Shown: positions 7,484-16,361 of the stretch, piece after piece | Layout: each line of letters begins with the position of its first letter | Position numbering within the stretch: the stretch's first letter is position 1 | Source: Kiritimatiellia bacterium | Lineage (GTDB): Bacteria; Verrucomicrobiota; Kiritimatiellia; RFP12; UBA1067 | Direction: 5' to 3' | DNA length: 37,142 bases | Assembly: GCA_017999015.1 (NCBI GenBank) | Contig: JAGOBZ010000001.1 | Coordinates: forward strand, 6,769-43,910 | Made by a program: the position numbers and the translations under genes | Notes under the pieces: model-generated | What the model saw: only the letters and a program-made list of their open reading frames with translations | Databases searched by the model: none | Told to the model about the DNA's origin: nothing

Positions 7484-9013
7484 CTATTTTCGTGTTCTTT
7501 GCCCGATTACCGAAGCAGGCACACCAAAGTGATCGGCAGCCTGACGCATGTTAAGGTTTAACAGTACGCCGTCACCCGGCGTGATCGCGACGTTCGGCTT
7601 TGACGGCTCAATCCCGAGAGCCTCGATGATTTTCCCAGCTATGGCATGTCCGAGAAGCGGCGGGACACTGTTTCCTATCTGGCGGAAACCGTGCCATTTG
7701 GTCACATGAAACCGGAACCAATCGGGATACGAGTGCAGGCGGGCAGCCTCGCGTACCGTAATGACACGCGGCCTCGTAGGATGGATCGGTCGCGGAGACG
7801 TAAATGCGCCACGCGCGCTGTCGGTGCCTGCACGGAGCGTGTTACACTGACCGGACAGCGACAACTTGAAGAACCGGCTGACCGGCTCCGTCGTGCCAGC
7901 GACCGCGTCGATAAAACGGGCCTTCGATTCCTTTGTGTGAACCGTCCGTAAACTGCACGTCAGCATGCCACGGTCGAACATTCGGGGATAGCTGAAATCG
8001 CCCAGATCGTCCATCAGCCCCCGCAACTTCTTGGCATAGTCTGTCTTTGTTTCCCATGTGACGTTTACGGCATCCGAATCCAATAACGCTTTGAAACGGT
8101 CAGCATCCGGCAAGTCCCCGATTGCTTCCGCTACGGTCACCTTGTCTGCTTGTGGTACCGGGTAGACAGGCGGCGGCTGGCCGCTACGATAGGCCATCAG
8201 AAAGAGACGGAAACGGTTCTGGGGCACACCATAGTCGGCGGCATTCAACACGCGGTAAGGTAAAACGACATGATACCCCGCGTTTTCCAATGCAGCGATC
8301 AACTCTTTAAGAAACTGCACATGCCTGCCAATGGTCAACCCTTTTACATTCTCGAAAACACAGTATTTCGGACGTAGTTCCGTAACCAGTCTGACGAAGT
8401 GCGAAACCAGCTTGTTCCGAGGGTCGTCCAGAGCCCTTTTCCCAATCATCGAGAAACCCTGACAGGGTGCGCCGCCGAACACCACGTCAATGTCGCGGTC
8501 GCCGATGTCGCAACGGCGGCGAATCGCGGATCCCGTCAAGGCCGTGACGCTCTCGCATATCGAGGCTGCATACGGAAAGTTGTACTCATGTGTCGCACAG
8601 TGGATCGGATCGATTTCAACACATGCGGCAATGTCAAACCCCGCCCCTTCAAATCCCAAGGAAAGACCGCCGGCTCCGGCGAACAGGTCAATCCCGATAG
8701 GGCGTCCGTTCACAACAGGTGAATACTTCCGTTCGCACGGCGGTAATGCAGTCGGCAAGTCTTGGCCAACCGGCCAAAACATGAACTGTCCCTGAACCAA
8801 CAAATTGGGATGCGTGTCGGAGGACAGCAGTTGGAACCCAGCCTTCTCGAACTCAGCGTGATACGTTAAGACATCTTCGCGGATGTGCTGAGGAAGATCA
8901 TTCGCCGAAAGCACACAACCATGATGGGTTTGAGCAAAATCCGACAGGTTTTTTTGGCGCGATTGAACGCGTTTCTTATTCTGCGAATACGTTGTGGGCT
9001 GCCTCTTAGTCAT
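7484..9013 (-). CDS. DNA (cytosine-5-)-methyltransferase
   Basis: About 509 residues, with the C5-methyltransferase motifs in order: I (DLFAGAGGLSLGF), IV with the catalytic cysteine (GGAPCQGFSMIGKR), VI (FENVKG), VIII (QNRFRLFLMA) and X (RQIGNSVPP). The enzyme transfers a methyl group from S-adenosylmethionine to cytosine in a specific site and would protect DNA from the adjacent nuclease. There is an N-terminal extension of ~105 residues before motif I and a ~50-residue tail after motif X, ending in NMRQAADHFGVPASVI, which looks helix-turn-helix-like. I chose the ATG at 9013; a TTG at 9052 would add 13 residues, and neither has a strong ribosome-binding site. It begins just after an unrelated gene on the same strand. 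Confidence 0.93.
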   Translation of the reverse strand: MTKRQPTTYSQNKKRVQSRQKNLSDFAQTHHGCVLSANDLPQHIREDVLTYHAEFEKAGFQLLSSDTHPNLLVQGQFMFWPVGQDLPTALPPCERKYSPVVNGRPIGIDLFAGAGGLSLGFEGAGFDIAACVEIDPIHCATHEYNFPYAASICESVTALTGSAIRRRCDIGDRDIDVVFGGAPCQGFSMIGKRALDDPRNKLVSHFVRLVTELRPKYCVFENVKGLTIGRHVQFLKELIAALENAGYHVVLPYRVLNAADYGVPQNRFRLFLMAYRSGQPPPVYPVPQADKVTVAEAIGDLPDADRFKALLDSDAVNVTWETKTDYAKKLRGLMDDLGDFSYPRMFDRGMLTCSLRTVHTKESKARFIDAVAGTTEPVSRFFKLSLSGQCNTLRAGTDSARGAFTSPRPIHPTRPRVITVREAARLHSYPDWFRFHVTKWHGFRQIGNSVPPLLGHAIAGKIIEALGIEPSKPNVAITPGDGVLLNLNMRQAADHFGVPASVIGQRTRK

Positions 9014-9064
9014 TGCGTAGCGAGAATAACAATTATCGAGCCTGTCTTTCAAACCTGATCGCCA

Positions 9065-10858
9065 TCATTCGGCAAAGAGCAGCCCCTGCAAATGGTAGCG
9101 GATCATACGTGGCGTGGCGTCGGGACGCGTGAGAAACAGGCGCAACGCCTCGCGGCAGGTCGCGCGTGTTTTATGTGGCAGGCCAGCCAAGAGCTGGCAG
9201 CGCGCAGCCAGCAACGGGTTGATGCGCGGAGCGCGCAGATCAAACTCCTGCAGACGCGCCATCTCTTCGAGCATGCCGGCAGCATATCCCCACGCCTGGT
9301 TTGCGACGCAGAATTCGGCGCGCAGGGCCAAGTAGGAGGGGGCCGTAGCGTCAGGATCAAAGCTGCGCGCCAGATCATCTGGGTCGAACGGCGCATATTC
9401 GCCGTATCCCTCTTCCGAGAGGGCAAGCAGGGCGTCGGGTTCAGCGCTCGCAGGCGACACCTGATACGCTTCCGGCGGGATGGTGCGGCTGCTGGCGGCG
9501 ATGCGGGCCGTCAGGCCGCCATAGCCGCGGGCCAGTTTGAAATCGAGCAACCACTGATGGGTGCCGCTGCGCATCAGCAGGTGTCTGCCTTGCTCCAAAA
9601 AGGCGATGTGGCGGATGGATTCTGAGATGCCGACCCCGGCCAGCGGGACGCGGACGGACGGGTGACCGGGGTCTTCCGCAGGGCTCACCGTCAGCGCATT
9701 GGCCGTATCGACGGCGAGTATCCAGCGGCCGTCAGGGGTTGTGGCGCTAAGGGTCTCGGTCGCAGCAGGCTTGGTAAAGAGCGTATCGGCATTCAAGCTG
9801 CGTGTGACGGTCCCGGCGTAGACATCGACGGCAACACTCCATTCGCGACGGACCGGCGGCGTGCCGTCGAACTCAGTCTGGAGGAAAACCGTGAGACCGG
9901 AACCGTCACTGGTCGCTAGCGCACCGGTGACCACGGTGTTGGTCGTGTGAGGCCAAGCATCGAACGTTTGCAGGGGCGTGCCCGTAAGGCTGTCCGAAAC
10001 GGTCACTCGGCCTTCGGCAGCGCGAAACAACAGCAACCCGTTTCCCGAAAAAAAGGTGCCTGCATGATACGGTCCGGCGTCGCGCAAACCGGGCAACAGT
10101 GTTTGCGCATAGCCGGTCAACGTGCAGTCTTGGGGATCGGTCGAGAAATAAATGCCATGCCGGATGGCTACGGGGTGTCCCGCAGTGTTCGGGAGCGCCG
10201 GCACGGGAGGCGGAATATCGAAAGTCCCCGCCCCCAGTCTGTCAACATTCATGATCGCGCCGCGAGGATCGACTTCCAGCGCGAAACGAGAGGCGTTCTT
10301 AACATAACGAACGACGAGATGGCGTTTGAAGACATACGGGGCCTCATGGGTGTCGGGCCAAGGCAAAGAGTTGGTCCAAGCCCATTCCTCCCCGCTCAGA
10401 TCAAAGAGGCCGACGTCACGCCGGTCAAAACGGTCAATCTCCATGGAGACCGCCAACGCGAAGAGACCGTCTTGCGAGAGGTGCCAGTTCCATCGTTTGT
10501 CCGGATCGGGTGGCGAAACGCGGAAGAGCGCCTCGGGTTCCTGCGCACGCGCCGCCCAGAGCCTGATGTCCACTTCGTCCGTCGCCAAACCGGCCTCGCG
10601 GAACTCTCGCCGCAGGCCGGTGAGCTGGGCCTTCTGCGCGGCACTGCCGTCGTGGAGCCGGTTGGTCAGCAGAGCGCATGAGTCGGCGGCAGGCGCAGCA
10701 GGACGGGGTGAGAGGCGATGCGAGGCCATCACGAAGAGCAAGCCGACCAACACCGGGATCAAAAAGATCGCGGCGGCGAGTAAAACGGTGTTGAGCACTG
10801 CCCGTTTTGCGGCGGGTGTCGAAACAAGGGGAGGGGCAGGATCGTGTTTGTTTTGCAT
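9065..10858 (-). CDS. Membrane-anchored protein of unknown function, probable beta-propeller ectodomain
   Basis: A 597-residue protein not recognised as a named family. A single transmembrane helix (VLNTVLLAAAIFLIPVLVGL, about residues 21-45) follows a short polar N-terminus, so most of the chain should face the periplasm. The middle (~residues 120-440) has repeated short beta-type segments such as WNWHLSQDGLFALAVS and TTPDGRWILAVD, suggestive of a WD40-like propeller. The last ~100 residues are helical with a TPR-like look (AEFCVANQAWGYAAGMLEEM). It starts 3 bases after the amidase stop, so it is probably translated from the same mRNA, and a cell-envelope role is an inference from that. Confidence 0.6.
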   Translation of the reverse strand: MQNKHDPAPPLVSTPAAKRAVLNTVLLAAAIFLIPVLVGLLFVMASHRLSPRPAAPAADSCALLTNRLHDGSAAQKAQLTGLRREFREAGLATDEVDIRLWAARAQEPEALFRVSPPDPDKRWNWHLSQDGLFALAVSMEIDRFDRRDVGLFDLSGEEWAWTNSLPWPDTHEAPYVFKRHLVVRYVKNASRFALEVDPRGAIMNVDRLGAGTFDIPPPVPALPNTAGHPVAIRHGIYFSTDPQDCTLTGYAQTLLPGLRDAGPYHAGTFFSGNGLLLFRAAEGRVTVSDSLTGTPLQTFDAWPHTTNTVVTGALATSDGSGLTVFLQTEFDGTPPVRREWSVAVDVYAGTVTRSLNADTLFTKPAATETLSATTPDGRWILAVDTANALTVSPAEDPGHPSVRVPLAGVGISESIRHIAFLEQGRHLLMRSGTHQWLLDFKLARGYGGLTARIAASSRTIPPEAYQVSPASAEPDALLALSEEGYGEYAPFDPDDLARSFDPDATAPSYLALRAEFCVANQAWGYAAGMLEEMARLQEFDLRAPRINPLLAARCQLLAGLPHKTRATCREALRLFLTRPDATPRMIRYHLQGLLFAE

Positions 10859-10861
10859 GGC

Positions 10862-12124
10862 TCACTGTACCTTGTCGGGTGCGTAATACTCAAGCAGGGC
10901 GTCCATCTGGATCGGCGCCGAATTGGTGCCCTGCTGTTGTTGGAGGGTCGGGGTGGCCGATGCCACTGCGTTGGGCAACGTTGCGCTGGGGGCGGTCGGG
11001 AAAGACACGGCTGACGGCGTGACGGCGGCCAGTTGGCGGTCAGCCTGAGCGTCGGCTTCGACTGCCGCGCGGGTGGCCTGCGCCGCGAGATGCTTACGCC
11101 AGCGCTCATTGTTTTCAGCGTCACGCGCGCGTTTGTCCGCCACCGCACGATCTAATGTCTTGGCGCTGCGCGCATAGGCCAGAACGCCCTCGACCACAGC
11201 CGCACAACTCTGGATCTGCCAATCGGTGCGTAACATGCGGCGGGTCTCGCCTGCGTTAGAGAGAAAGCCGAACTCCAGCAGAACGGCCGGGCAACTGGTC
11301 TCGCGCAGCACGAAAAAAGACTGCCGTTTGAGGCCGCGGTCAACCGTTTCCGGTGTGGACATCAGATGGCGATGGATCGAGAATCCCAGCAGCGTGTTGT
11401 GAAAATCGTTGCGGTTGCCGATCTGCCAACCGCGGGCGCGTGAGCCCTCGGCCGTACCGGGATAACCGCTCGGCGGCAACACGTAGGTTTCCACTCCGCA
11501 TGCGTCAAGATTGCTGGCGTGATTGGCGTGGACGCTGATAAACAGATTCGCCTTTTTGGTGCGTGCGATCCGGGCGCGAGCGTCAAGCGAGAGTGTGATA
11601 TCGCGCGTCCGGGTGTAGTCCACATGCAGGCCTGCCTTTTTCAACTGCGTGCCGATCCGTTTGGCGAGCGTCAGAGTCAGATCTTTTTCTTTCACCAGCG
11701 GATCGGGACACCGCGCCCCTTCATCGTCACCGCCGTGGCCAGGGTCGAGCAGAACACGCAACGGCTCAGGCTTGCCGTTTGAAGTCTGCTGCAGAACGGC
11801 CAATTGCAGCAGGTCGAGATCCACGGCGGCCAATCTCCAACTGCCATCGGCGACGGAGCCTTCAACCGGCGCGTTGAGCCAGACCACTGTGCCGTTCACA
11901 TCGGCTTTGCGGCGTCCCGGATAAAACCGAATCACGTTCTGGCTATTGGAAAAACAGATCGTCTCGCCGTCCCACACGTGATGGGTGGCGCCCAGCGTTC
12001 GCTGGACGTGCGGCAGCGAACGCCAGGGTATCGTCCCGCTGGCGGTGTCGCCGCGCACGGCAGAGAAAGGCAGGACAAGCAACAGCAAAAGGCCCGTAAA
12101 ACGCAGGGAAGAAACAGCCGTCAT
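10862..12124 (-). CDS. N-acetylmuramoyl-L-alanine amidase (Amidase_3 family), secreted
   Basis: A 420-residue exported peptidoglycan hydrolase. A signal peptide (LRFTGLLLLLVLPFSAVRG) is followed by a ~100-residue N-terminal beta region. The zinc amidase domain covers about residues 122-320: LLDPGHGGDDEGA, the glutamate in KEKDLTLTLAKRIG, FISVHANHASN and the catalytic-glutamate strand AVLLEFGFLSNAGETR. These match the AmiA/AmiC type that cleaves between N-acetylmuramic acid and L-alanine. The final ~100 residues are Ala/Gln/Thr-rich and low in complexity, likely a flexible tail. AAGGGAG lies 3 bases before the ATG. It follows carB by 18 bases on the same strand. Confidence 0.92.
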   Translation of the reverse strand: MTAVSSLRFTGLLLLLVLPFSAVRGDTASGTIPWRSLPHVQRTLGATHHVWDGETICFSNSQNVIRFYPGRRKADVNGTVVWLNAPVEGSVADGSWRLAAVDLDLLQLAVLQQTSNGKPEPLRVLLDPGHGGDDEGARCPDPLVKEKDLTLTLAKRIGTQLKKAGLHVDYTRTRDITLSLDARARIARTKKANLFISVHANHASNLDACGVETYVLPPSGYPGTAEGSRARGWQIGNRNDFHNTLLGFSIHRHLMSTPETVDRGLKRQSFFVLRETSCPAVLLEFGFLSNAGETRRMLRTDWQIQSCAAVVEGVLAYARSAKTLDRAVADKRARDAENNERWRKHLAAQATRAAVEADAQADRQLAAVTPSAVSFPTAPSATLPNAVASATPTLQQQQGTNSAPIQMDALLEYYAPDKVQ

Positions 12125-12142
12125 GATCTCCCTTCCCCGTCG

Positions 12143-15100
12143 CTATCGGATATCGGCATGATAGGCCTGGATGGATTTCACACCGCCGGCGCTGTCGCGC
12201 GCGGCGCGGATCCCTTGGGCGCTGGCCACTGCGGCCGCGACGGTCGTCAGGTACGGCACCTTGTATTTCAACGCCGCCTTGCGGATCGAGGCGTCGTCGG
12301 CGCGCGCATCGCGGCGGCCTGACGGCGTGTTGATCACGAGGCAGACCTGGCGGTTGACGATGGCGTCGAGCACGTTGGGGCGCCCTTCGTTGATCTTATG
12401 GATCACCTCGCCCGCGATGCCGTTTTCGGCCAGCCAGCGGATCGTACCCTCGGTTCCGACCAGCTTGAAGCCCAGCTTCACGAACTCCTTGGCCGCTTTG
12501 GCGGCGGCGGGATTTTTTTCCGAAAGGCTGATAAGCACTGTGCCTTCCTCGGTCGGCAGCTTGGCGTTGGCGGCCTCCTGCGATTTATAGTAGGCCAGCC
12601 CGAAGGTAGAGGCCAGGCCGAGCACTTCGCCGGTCGAACGCATCTCAGGCCCCAGTACCGGATCGACTTCCGGGAATTTGTCAAACGGGAAGACCGCTTC
12701 CTTCGCCCCGAAATGCGGGATGACCTTGGGGCCGAGACCCAACTCGCTGATCTGCGTTCCCAGCATCAGCCGGGTGGCGATGCGGGCCATTTGGGTGTTG
12801 CACACCTTAGAGACCAGCGGCACGGTGCGCGAGGCGCGCGGATTTGCCTCCAGCACATAGACCTTATCCTTTTCGATGGCGTACTGCATGTTCATCAGGC
12901 CGACGACATGCAGCTCTTGCGCGATCTTGCGCGTGTAGGCCAGGATCGTGTCGAGGTGTTTCTCGGGGATCGAAATCGGCGGGATGACACAGGCTGAATC
13001 GCCGGAATGCACACCGGCCAGCTCGATGTGCTCCATCACGGCCGGTATGTAGACGTCCTTGCCGTCGGAAAGGGCGTCGGCCTCGCATTCCAGCGCCTCC
13101 TGCAGGAAACGGTCGAGCAACAACGGACGGTCTGGCGTGACACCCACCGCTTTGTCGACATACTCCCTCAACATCTGCTCGTCGTAAATCACCTCCATGC
13201 CGCGTCCGCCCAGCACGAAAGAGGGACGGATCATCAGCGGATACCCGATGGCGTTGGCGACCTTGACCGCCTCGTCGATATCGGCCGCCATACCCGACTC
13301 CGGCATCGGGATCTCCAGGCGTTCCATCATGTGACGGAAAAGATCGCGGTCTTCGGCGATGTCGATGGAGTCGATGCTGGTGCCCAGAATCTTGACGCCG
13401 GCGTCGGCCAGTTCACGCGCGATGTTGAGCGGCGTCTGGCCGCCGAACTGCACGATCACGCCGTCCGGCTTCTCGCGCTCGTAAATCTGCAGCACGTCTT
13501 CGAGCGTGACCGGCTCGAAGTACAGCTTGTCGGAGGTGTCGTAGTCGGTGGACACCGTCTCGGGGTTGCAGTTGACCATAATGGTCTCATAGCCGGCGTC
13601 GCGCATCGCGAAGGCGGCGTGGACACAGCAGTAATCAAACTCGATGCCCTGCCCGATGCGGTTCGGCCCGCCGCCCAGAATCATGACCTTTTTGGCATTT
13701 GAGGAGACCGGCACTTCATCGGTTTTGCCGTTGTAGGACGAGTAGTAGTAGTATGCGTTCTCAACGCCGCTGACCGGCACGGGATGCCAAGTCTCGGTCA
13801 CGCCCAGCGCCGCGCGGCGCAGGCGGATGTTCTTCTCCTTGATACCGAGAATCCGGGCCAGGTATTTGTCGGAGAACCCGTCGCGCTTCGCCTGCACCAG
13901 AAGATCGTCGGTCGGCATGGCGCCCTTGTACTGCAACACCTTTTCTTCCAGTTCGACCAGCTCACGCATCTGCTGGACGAACCAGGGCTTGATGCGGGTC
14001 AGCTCGAACAACTGCTCGTTGGTGGCCCCCTTGCGGAGTGCCTCGTACATGATGAACTGGCGCTCGCTGGTGGCGTCACGCAGCAGCTCCAGCAGTTCAG
14101 CCAGCGACTTGCGGTTGAAATCCTTGGCAAAGCCGAGCCCGTGTCGTCCGTTCTCCAGCGCGCGGATGGCTTTCTGGAAGGTCTCTTTATAGGTCTTGCC
14201 GATCGACATGACCTCGCCGACTGCCTTCATCTGCGTGCCGAGCTTGTCCTGCACGCCGCGGAACTTCTCAAAAGCCCAGCGCGCGAACTTGATGACGATG
14301 TAGTCGCCCGACGGCGTGTATTTCTCGAGGGTTCCGTCGCGCCAGTAGGGGATCTCGTCCAGGGTCATGCCGCTCGCAAGCTGGGCGGAAACCATCGCGA
14401 TCGGGAAACCGGTCGCCTTGGAGGCCAGGGCGGACGAGCGCGAGGTGCGCGGATTGATCTCGATGATGACGATGCGGTCGCTCACGGGGTCATGAGCAAA
14501 CTGCACGTTGGTGCCGCCGATCACGCCGATCGACTCGACGATGCGGAAGGCGTAATCCTTCAGGCGGTTCTGCACGGACGCCTCGATGGTCAACATCGGT
14601 GCCGAACAGAACGAGTCGCCGGTATGCACGCCCATGGGGTCGATGTTTTCAATGAAGCAGACCGCGATCATCTGGTTCTTGGCATCGCGGACCACCTCGA
14701 CCTCAAGCTCTTCCCAGCCGAGCACGGACTCCTCGATCAGGCACTGGTGGGTGAGCGACGCCTCCAGGCCGCGTTGAACGATGGTGCGCAACTCCTCGAC
14801 ATTGTAGACGAGCCCGCCGCCGGTGCCGCCCATGGTGTAGGCCGGACGCACCACCACGGGATATCCGAGTGACGCCGCGATCTCTTCGGCATGTTCGACG
14901 GTGTAGGTGATTTCGCTCTTGGGCATTTCGATGCCCAGGCGCGTCATGGTGTCCTTGAAGATCTGGCGGTCTTCGCCGCGCTCGATGGCGTCGAGATTCA
15001 CGCCGATGACCTTCACGCCGTACTTGTCCAGCACGCCTTTTTTTGACAGCTCCAGCGACAGATTCAGGCCTGACTGGCCGCCGAGGTTCGGCAGCAGCGC

Positions 15101-15349
15101 GTCCGGGCGCTCTTTGGCGATGATCTGTTCAATGCGTTCGACATTGAGCGGCTCGATATAGGTTGCGTCCGCCATGACCGGATCGGTCATGATCGTGGCC
15201 GGATTGGAATTGACAAGGACCACTTTGTAGCCGCAGGCGCGCAGGGCTTTACATGCTTGGGTTCCTGAATAATCAAACTCGCAGGCCTGTCCGATGATGA
15301 TGGGGCCTGAACCGATGATGAGCACCTTTTCGATGTCTTGACGCCTCAT
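12143..15349 (-). CDS. carB: Carbamoyl-phosphate synthase, large subunit
   Basis: A 1068-residue CarB, close to the usual ~1070. It makes carbamoyl phosphate from bicarbonate, ATP and ammonia delivered by CarA, for pyrimidine and arginine synthesis. The two homologous halves are clear: MRRQDIEKVLIIGSGPIIIG opens the first and KKVMILGGGPNRIGQGIEFD the second. Each carries an ATP-grasp domain with glycine loops (YTMGGTGGG and FVLGGRGMEV). The C-terminal ~140 residues are the MGS-like allosteric domain. The ATG at 15349 was chosen because homologues begin with MxxxxDIxKVLIIGSGP; the open frame runs 87 bases further upstream. carA is not in the window. Confidence 0.97.
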   Translation of the reverse strand: MRRQDIEKVLIIGSGPIIIGQACEFDYSGTQACKALRACGYKVVLVNSNPATIMTDPVMADATYIEPLNVERIEQIIAKERPDALLPNLGGQSGLNLSLELSKKGVLDKYGVKVIGVNLDAIERGEDRQIFKDTMTRLGIEMPKSEITYTVEHAEEIAASLGYPVVVRPAYTMGGTGGGLVYNVEELRTIVQRGLEASLTHQCLIEESVLGWEELEVEVVRDAKNQMIAVCFIENIDPMGVHTGDSFCSAPMLTIEASVQNRLKDYAFRIVESIGVIGGTNVQFAHDPVSDRIVIIEINPRTSRSSALASKATGFPIAMVSAQLASGMTLDEIPYWRDGTLEKYTPSGDYIVIKFARWAFEKFRGVQDKLGTQMKAVGEVMSIGKTYKETFQKAIRALENGRHGLGFAKDFNRKSLAELLELLRDATSERQFIMYEALRKGATNEQLFELTRIKPWFVQQMRELVELEEKVLQYKGAMPTDDLLVQAKRDGFSDKYLARILGIKEKNIRLRRAALGVTETWHPVPVSGVENAYYYYSSYNGKTDEVPVSSNAKKVMILGGGPNRIGQGIEFDYCCVHAAFAMRDAGYETIMVNCNPETVSTDYDTSDKLYFEPVTLEDVLQIYEREKPDGVIVQFGGQTPLNIARELADAGVKILGTSIDSIDIAEDRDLFRHMMERLEIPMPESGMAADIDEAVKVANAIGYPLMIRPSFVLGGRGMEVIYDEQMLREYVDKAVGVTPDRPLLLDRFLQEALECEADALSDGKDVYIPAVMEHIELAGVHSGDSACVIPPISIPEKHLDTILAYTRKIAQELHVVGLMNMQYAIEKDKVYVLEANPRASRTVPLVSKVCNTQMARIATRLMLGTQISELGLGPKVIPHFGAKEAVFPFDKFPEVDPVLGPEMRSTGEVLGLASTFGLAYYKSQEAANAKLPTEEGTVLISLSEKNPAAAKAAKEFVKLGFKLVGTEGTIRWLAENGIAGEVIHKINEGRPNVLDAIVNRQVCLVINTPSGRRDARADDASIRKAALKYKVPYLTTVAAAVASAQGIRAARDSAGGVKSIQAYHADIR

Positions 15350-15440
15350 AGATATGAACCTGACCTTTCGGGCCGCAACGCATGCCGCGAGAAAACGAGA
15401 CTGCTCGTCATCGGGACAATGCACGCGATTGGGCAATTAT

Positions 15441-15469
15441 GATAGCGGTTTCCGGCTGATGAGTCGAGC
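15441..15469 (-). promoter_or_regulatory. Candidate sigma-70 promoter for carB
   Basis: On the - strand, TCGACT (15469-15464) and TATCAT (15446-15441) are spaced by 17 bases and match consensus at 4/6 and 5/6. The implied leader to the carB ATG would be about 85 bases. No pyrimidine-type attenuator was recognised in it. Confidence 0.35.
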
Positions 15470-15514
15470 CAAAGCACCGAGCAATTTGAAACGATTTGTT
15501 CGCGACCGCGCTTC

Positions 15515-15543
15515 TTGCGACCTTGCTTGCTTTATGATATAAA
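15515..15543 (+). promoter_or_regulatory. Candidate sigma-70 promoter for the LolA-like / DUF21-CBS operon
   Basis: TTGCGA (15515-15520) and TATAAA (15538-15543) are spaced by 17 bases, matching consensus at 4/6 and 5/6. Transcription would start near 15550, ~40 bases before the first gene. Confidence 0.5.
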
Positions 15544-15590
15544 CTGCACCAAAAGCGCAGCACGATGGACGTGGGCGCGTTGAGGTGAGT

Positions 15591-16361
15591 TTGAAAACTT
15601 CTTTGAATCTCGTTGTGACCTGTGTGGCGTTGCCCGTACTGGCCGCCTTTTCGGCGGTGGGCGATCGCCCTGTCTCTGAACAGGCCGTCGCCGAGGAAAA
15701 TCTGACGGCAGCGGAAACCTTGAATGCCTGCACGCGGCTGATACCGACTGAGCCGCTTTTGTTGAAAGGGACGTTGACCGTCCGCAAACTGCGCGGCATC
15801 GTGCTGATGGAGCAGCCGTTCAAACTCATGATGGCGTGGGGGGCACGGCCGCCTTCGGCGGAGGTGCTGCTGCTGGACCCGCAGGGCACGGGGCTCGTCG
15901 AGCGGGCAGTGCTGACGCGCCCGGAAGGGAAGCCGGCGCAGATCCAACTGTTTGACGGACCGGAGCAGAAGCCAGTGGCTGCGCCCTCGTATGCCGGGCG
16001 TATCCGGGGGACCGACATGACGTGGATGGATTTGACACTGGATTTCCTTTGGTGGACGGACGTGCGGTTTGATGATCGGCCACGCGGCGAAAGCCATAAC
16101 GGCCGTGACTGCGATATTTTGGTTGCTGTGCCGCCGGCCCCGATTCCGGGCTGTTCGGCCGTACGCATCTGGGTGGATCGTCAGTTGCGTTGCCTGATGC
16201 AGGTGGAGCAGCTCGGCCCGCAAGGTGATGCCGTGCGGAAGATGTGGGTGCAGCGCGTCAAAAAAATGGATGACCGCTGGATGATTCGCGATATGGAGAT
16301 CGAGACCCTCAACAGCGGGCATCGCACCAAGCTGTTTGTGGATGACGTTTCCAAGCCATGA
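15591..16361 (+). CDS. Exported LolA-like / outer-membrane lipoprotein-sorting family protein
   Basis: About 256 residues with an N-terminal signal peptide (KTSLNLVVTCVALPVLAAFS). The body shows the fold pattern of LolA-like proteins of the TP_0789 type: a strand-rich region, then RIRGTDMTWMDLTLDFLWW, a D-CDILVAVP strand, and VRIWVDRQLRCLMQVEQL, with KKMDDRWMIRDMEIE near the end. Such proteins are thought to carry lipids or lipoproteins across the periplasm, but this subgroup is uncharacterised. I chose the TTG at 15591 because GAGG lies 5 bases before it; a GTG at 15585 adds two residues. Its stop overlaps the next start (ATGA), so translation is coupled to the DUF21/CBS protein. Confidence 0.7.
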   Translation: MKTSLNLVVTCVALPVLAAFSAVGDRPVSEQAVAEENLTAAETLNACTRLIPTEPLLLKGTLTVRKLRGIVLMEQPFKLMMAWGARPPSAEVLLLDPQGTGLVERAVLTRPEGKPAQIQLFDGPEQKPVAAPSYAGRIRGTDMTWMDLTLDFLWWTDVRFDDRPRGESHNGRDCDILVAVPPAPIPGCSAVRIWVDRQLRCLMQVEQLGPQGDAVRKMWVQRVKKMDDRWMIRDMEIETLNSGHRTKLFVDDVSKP

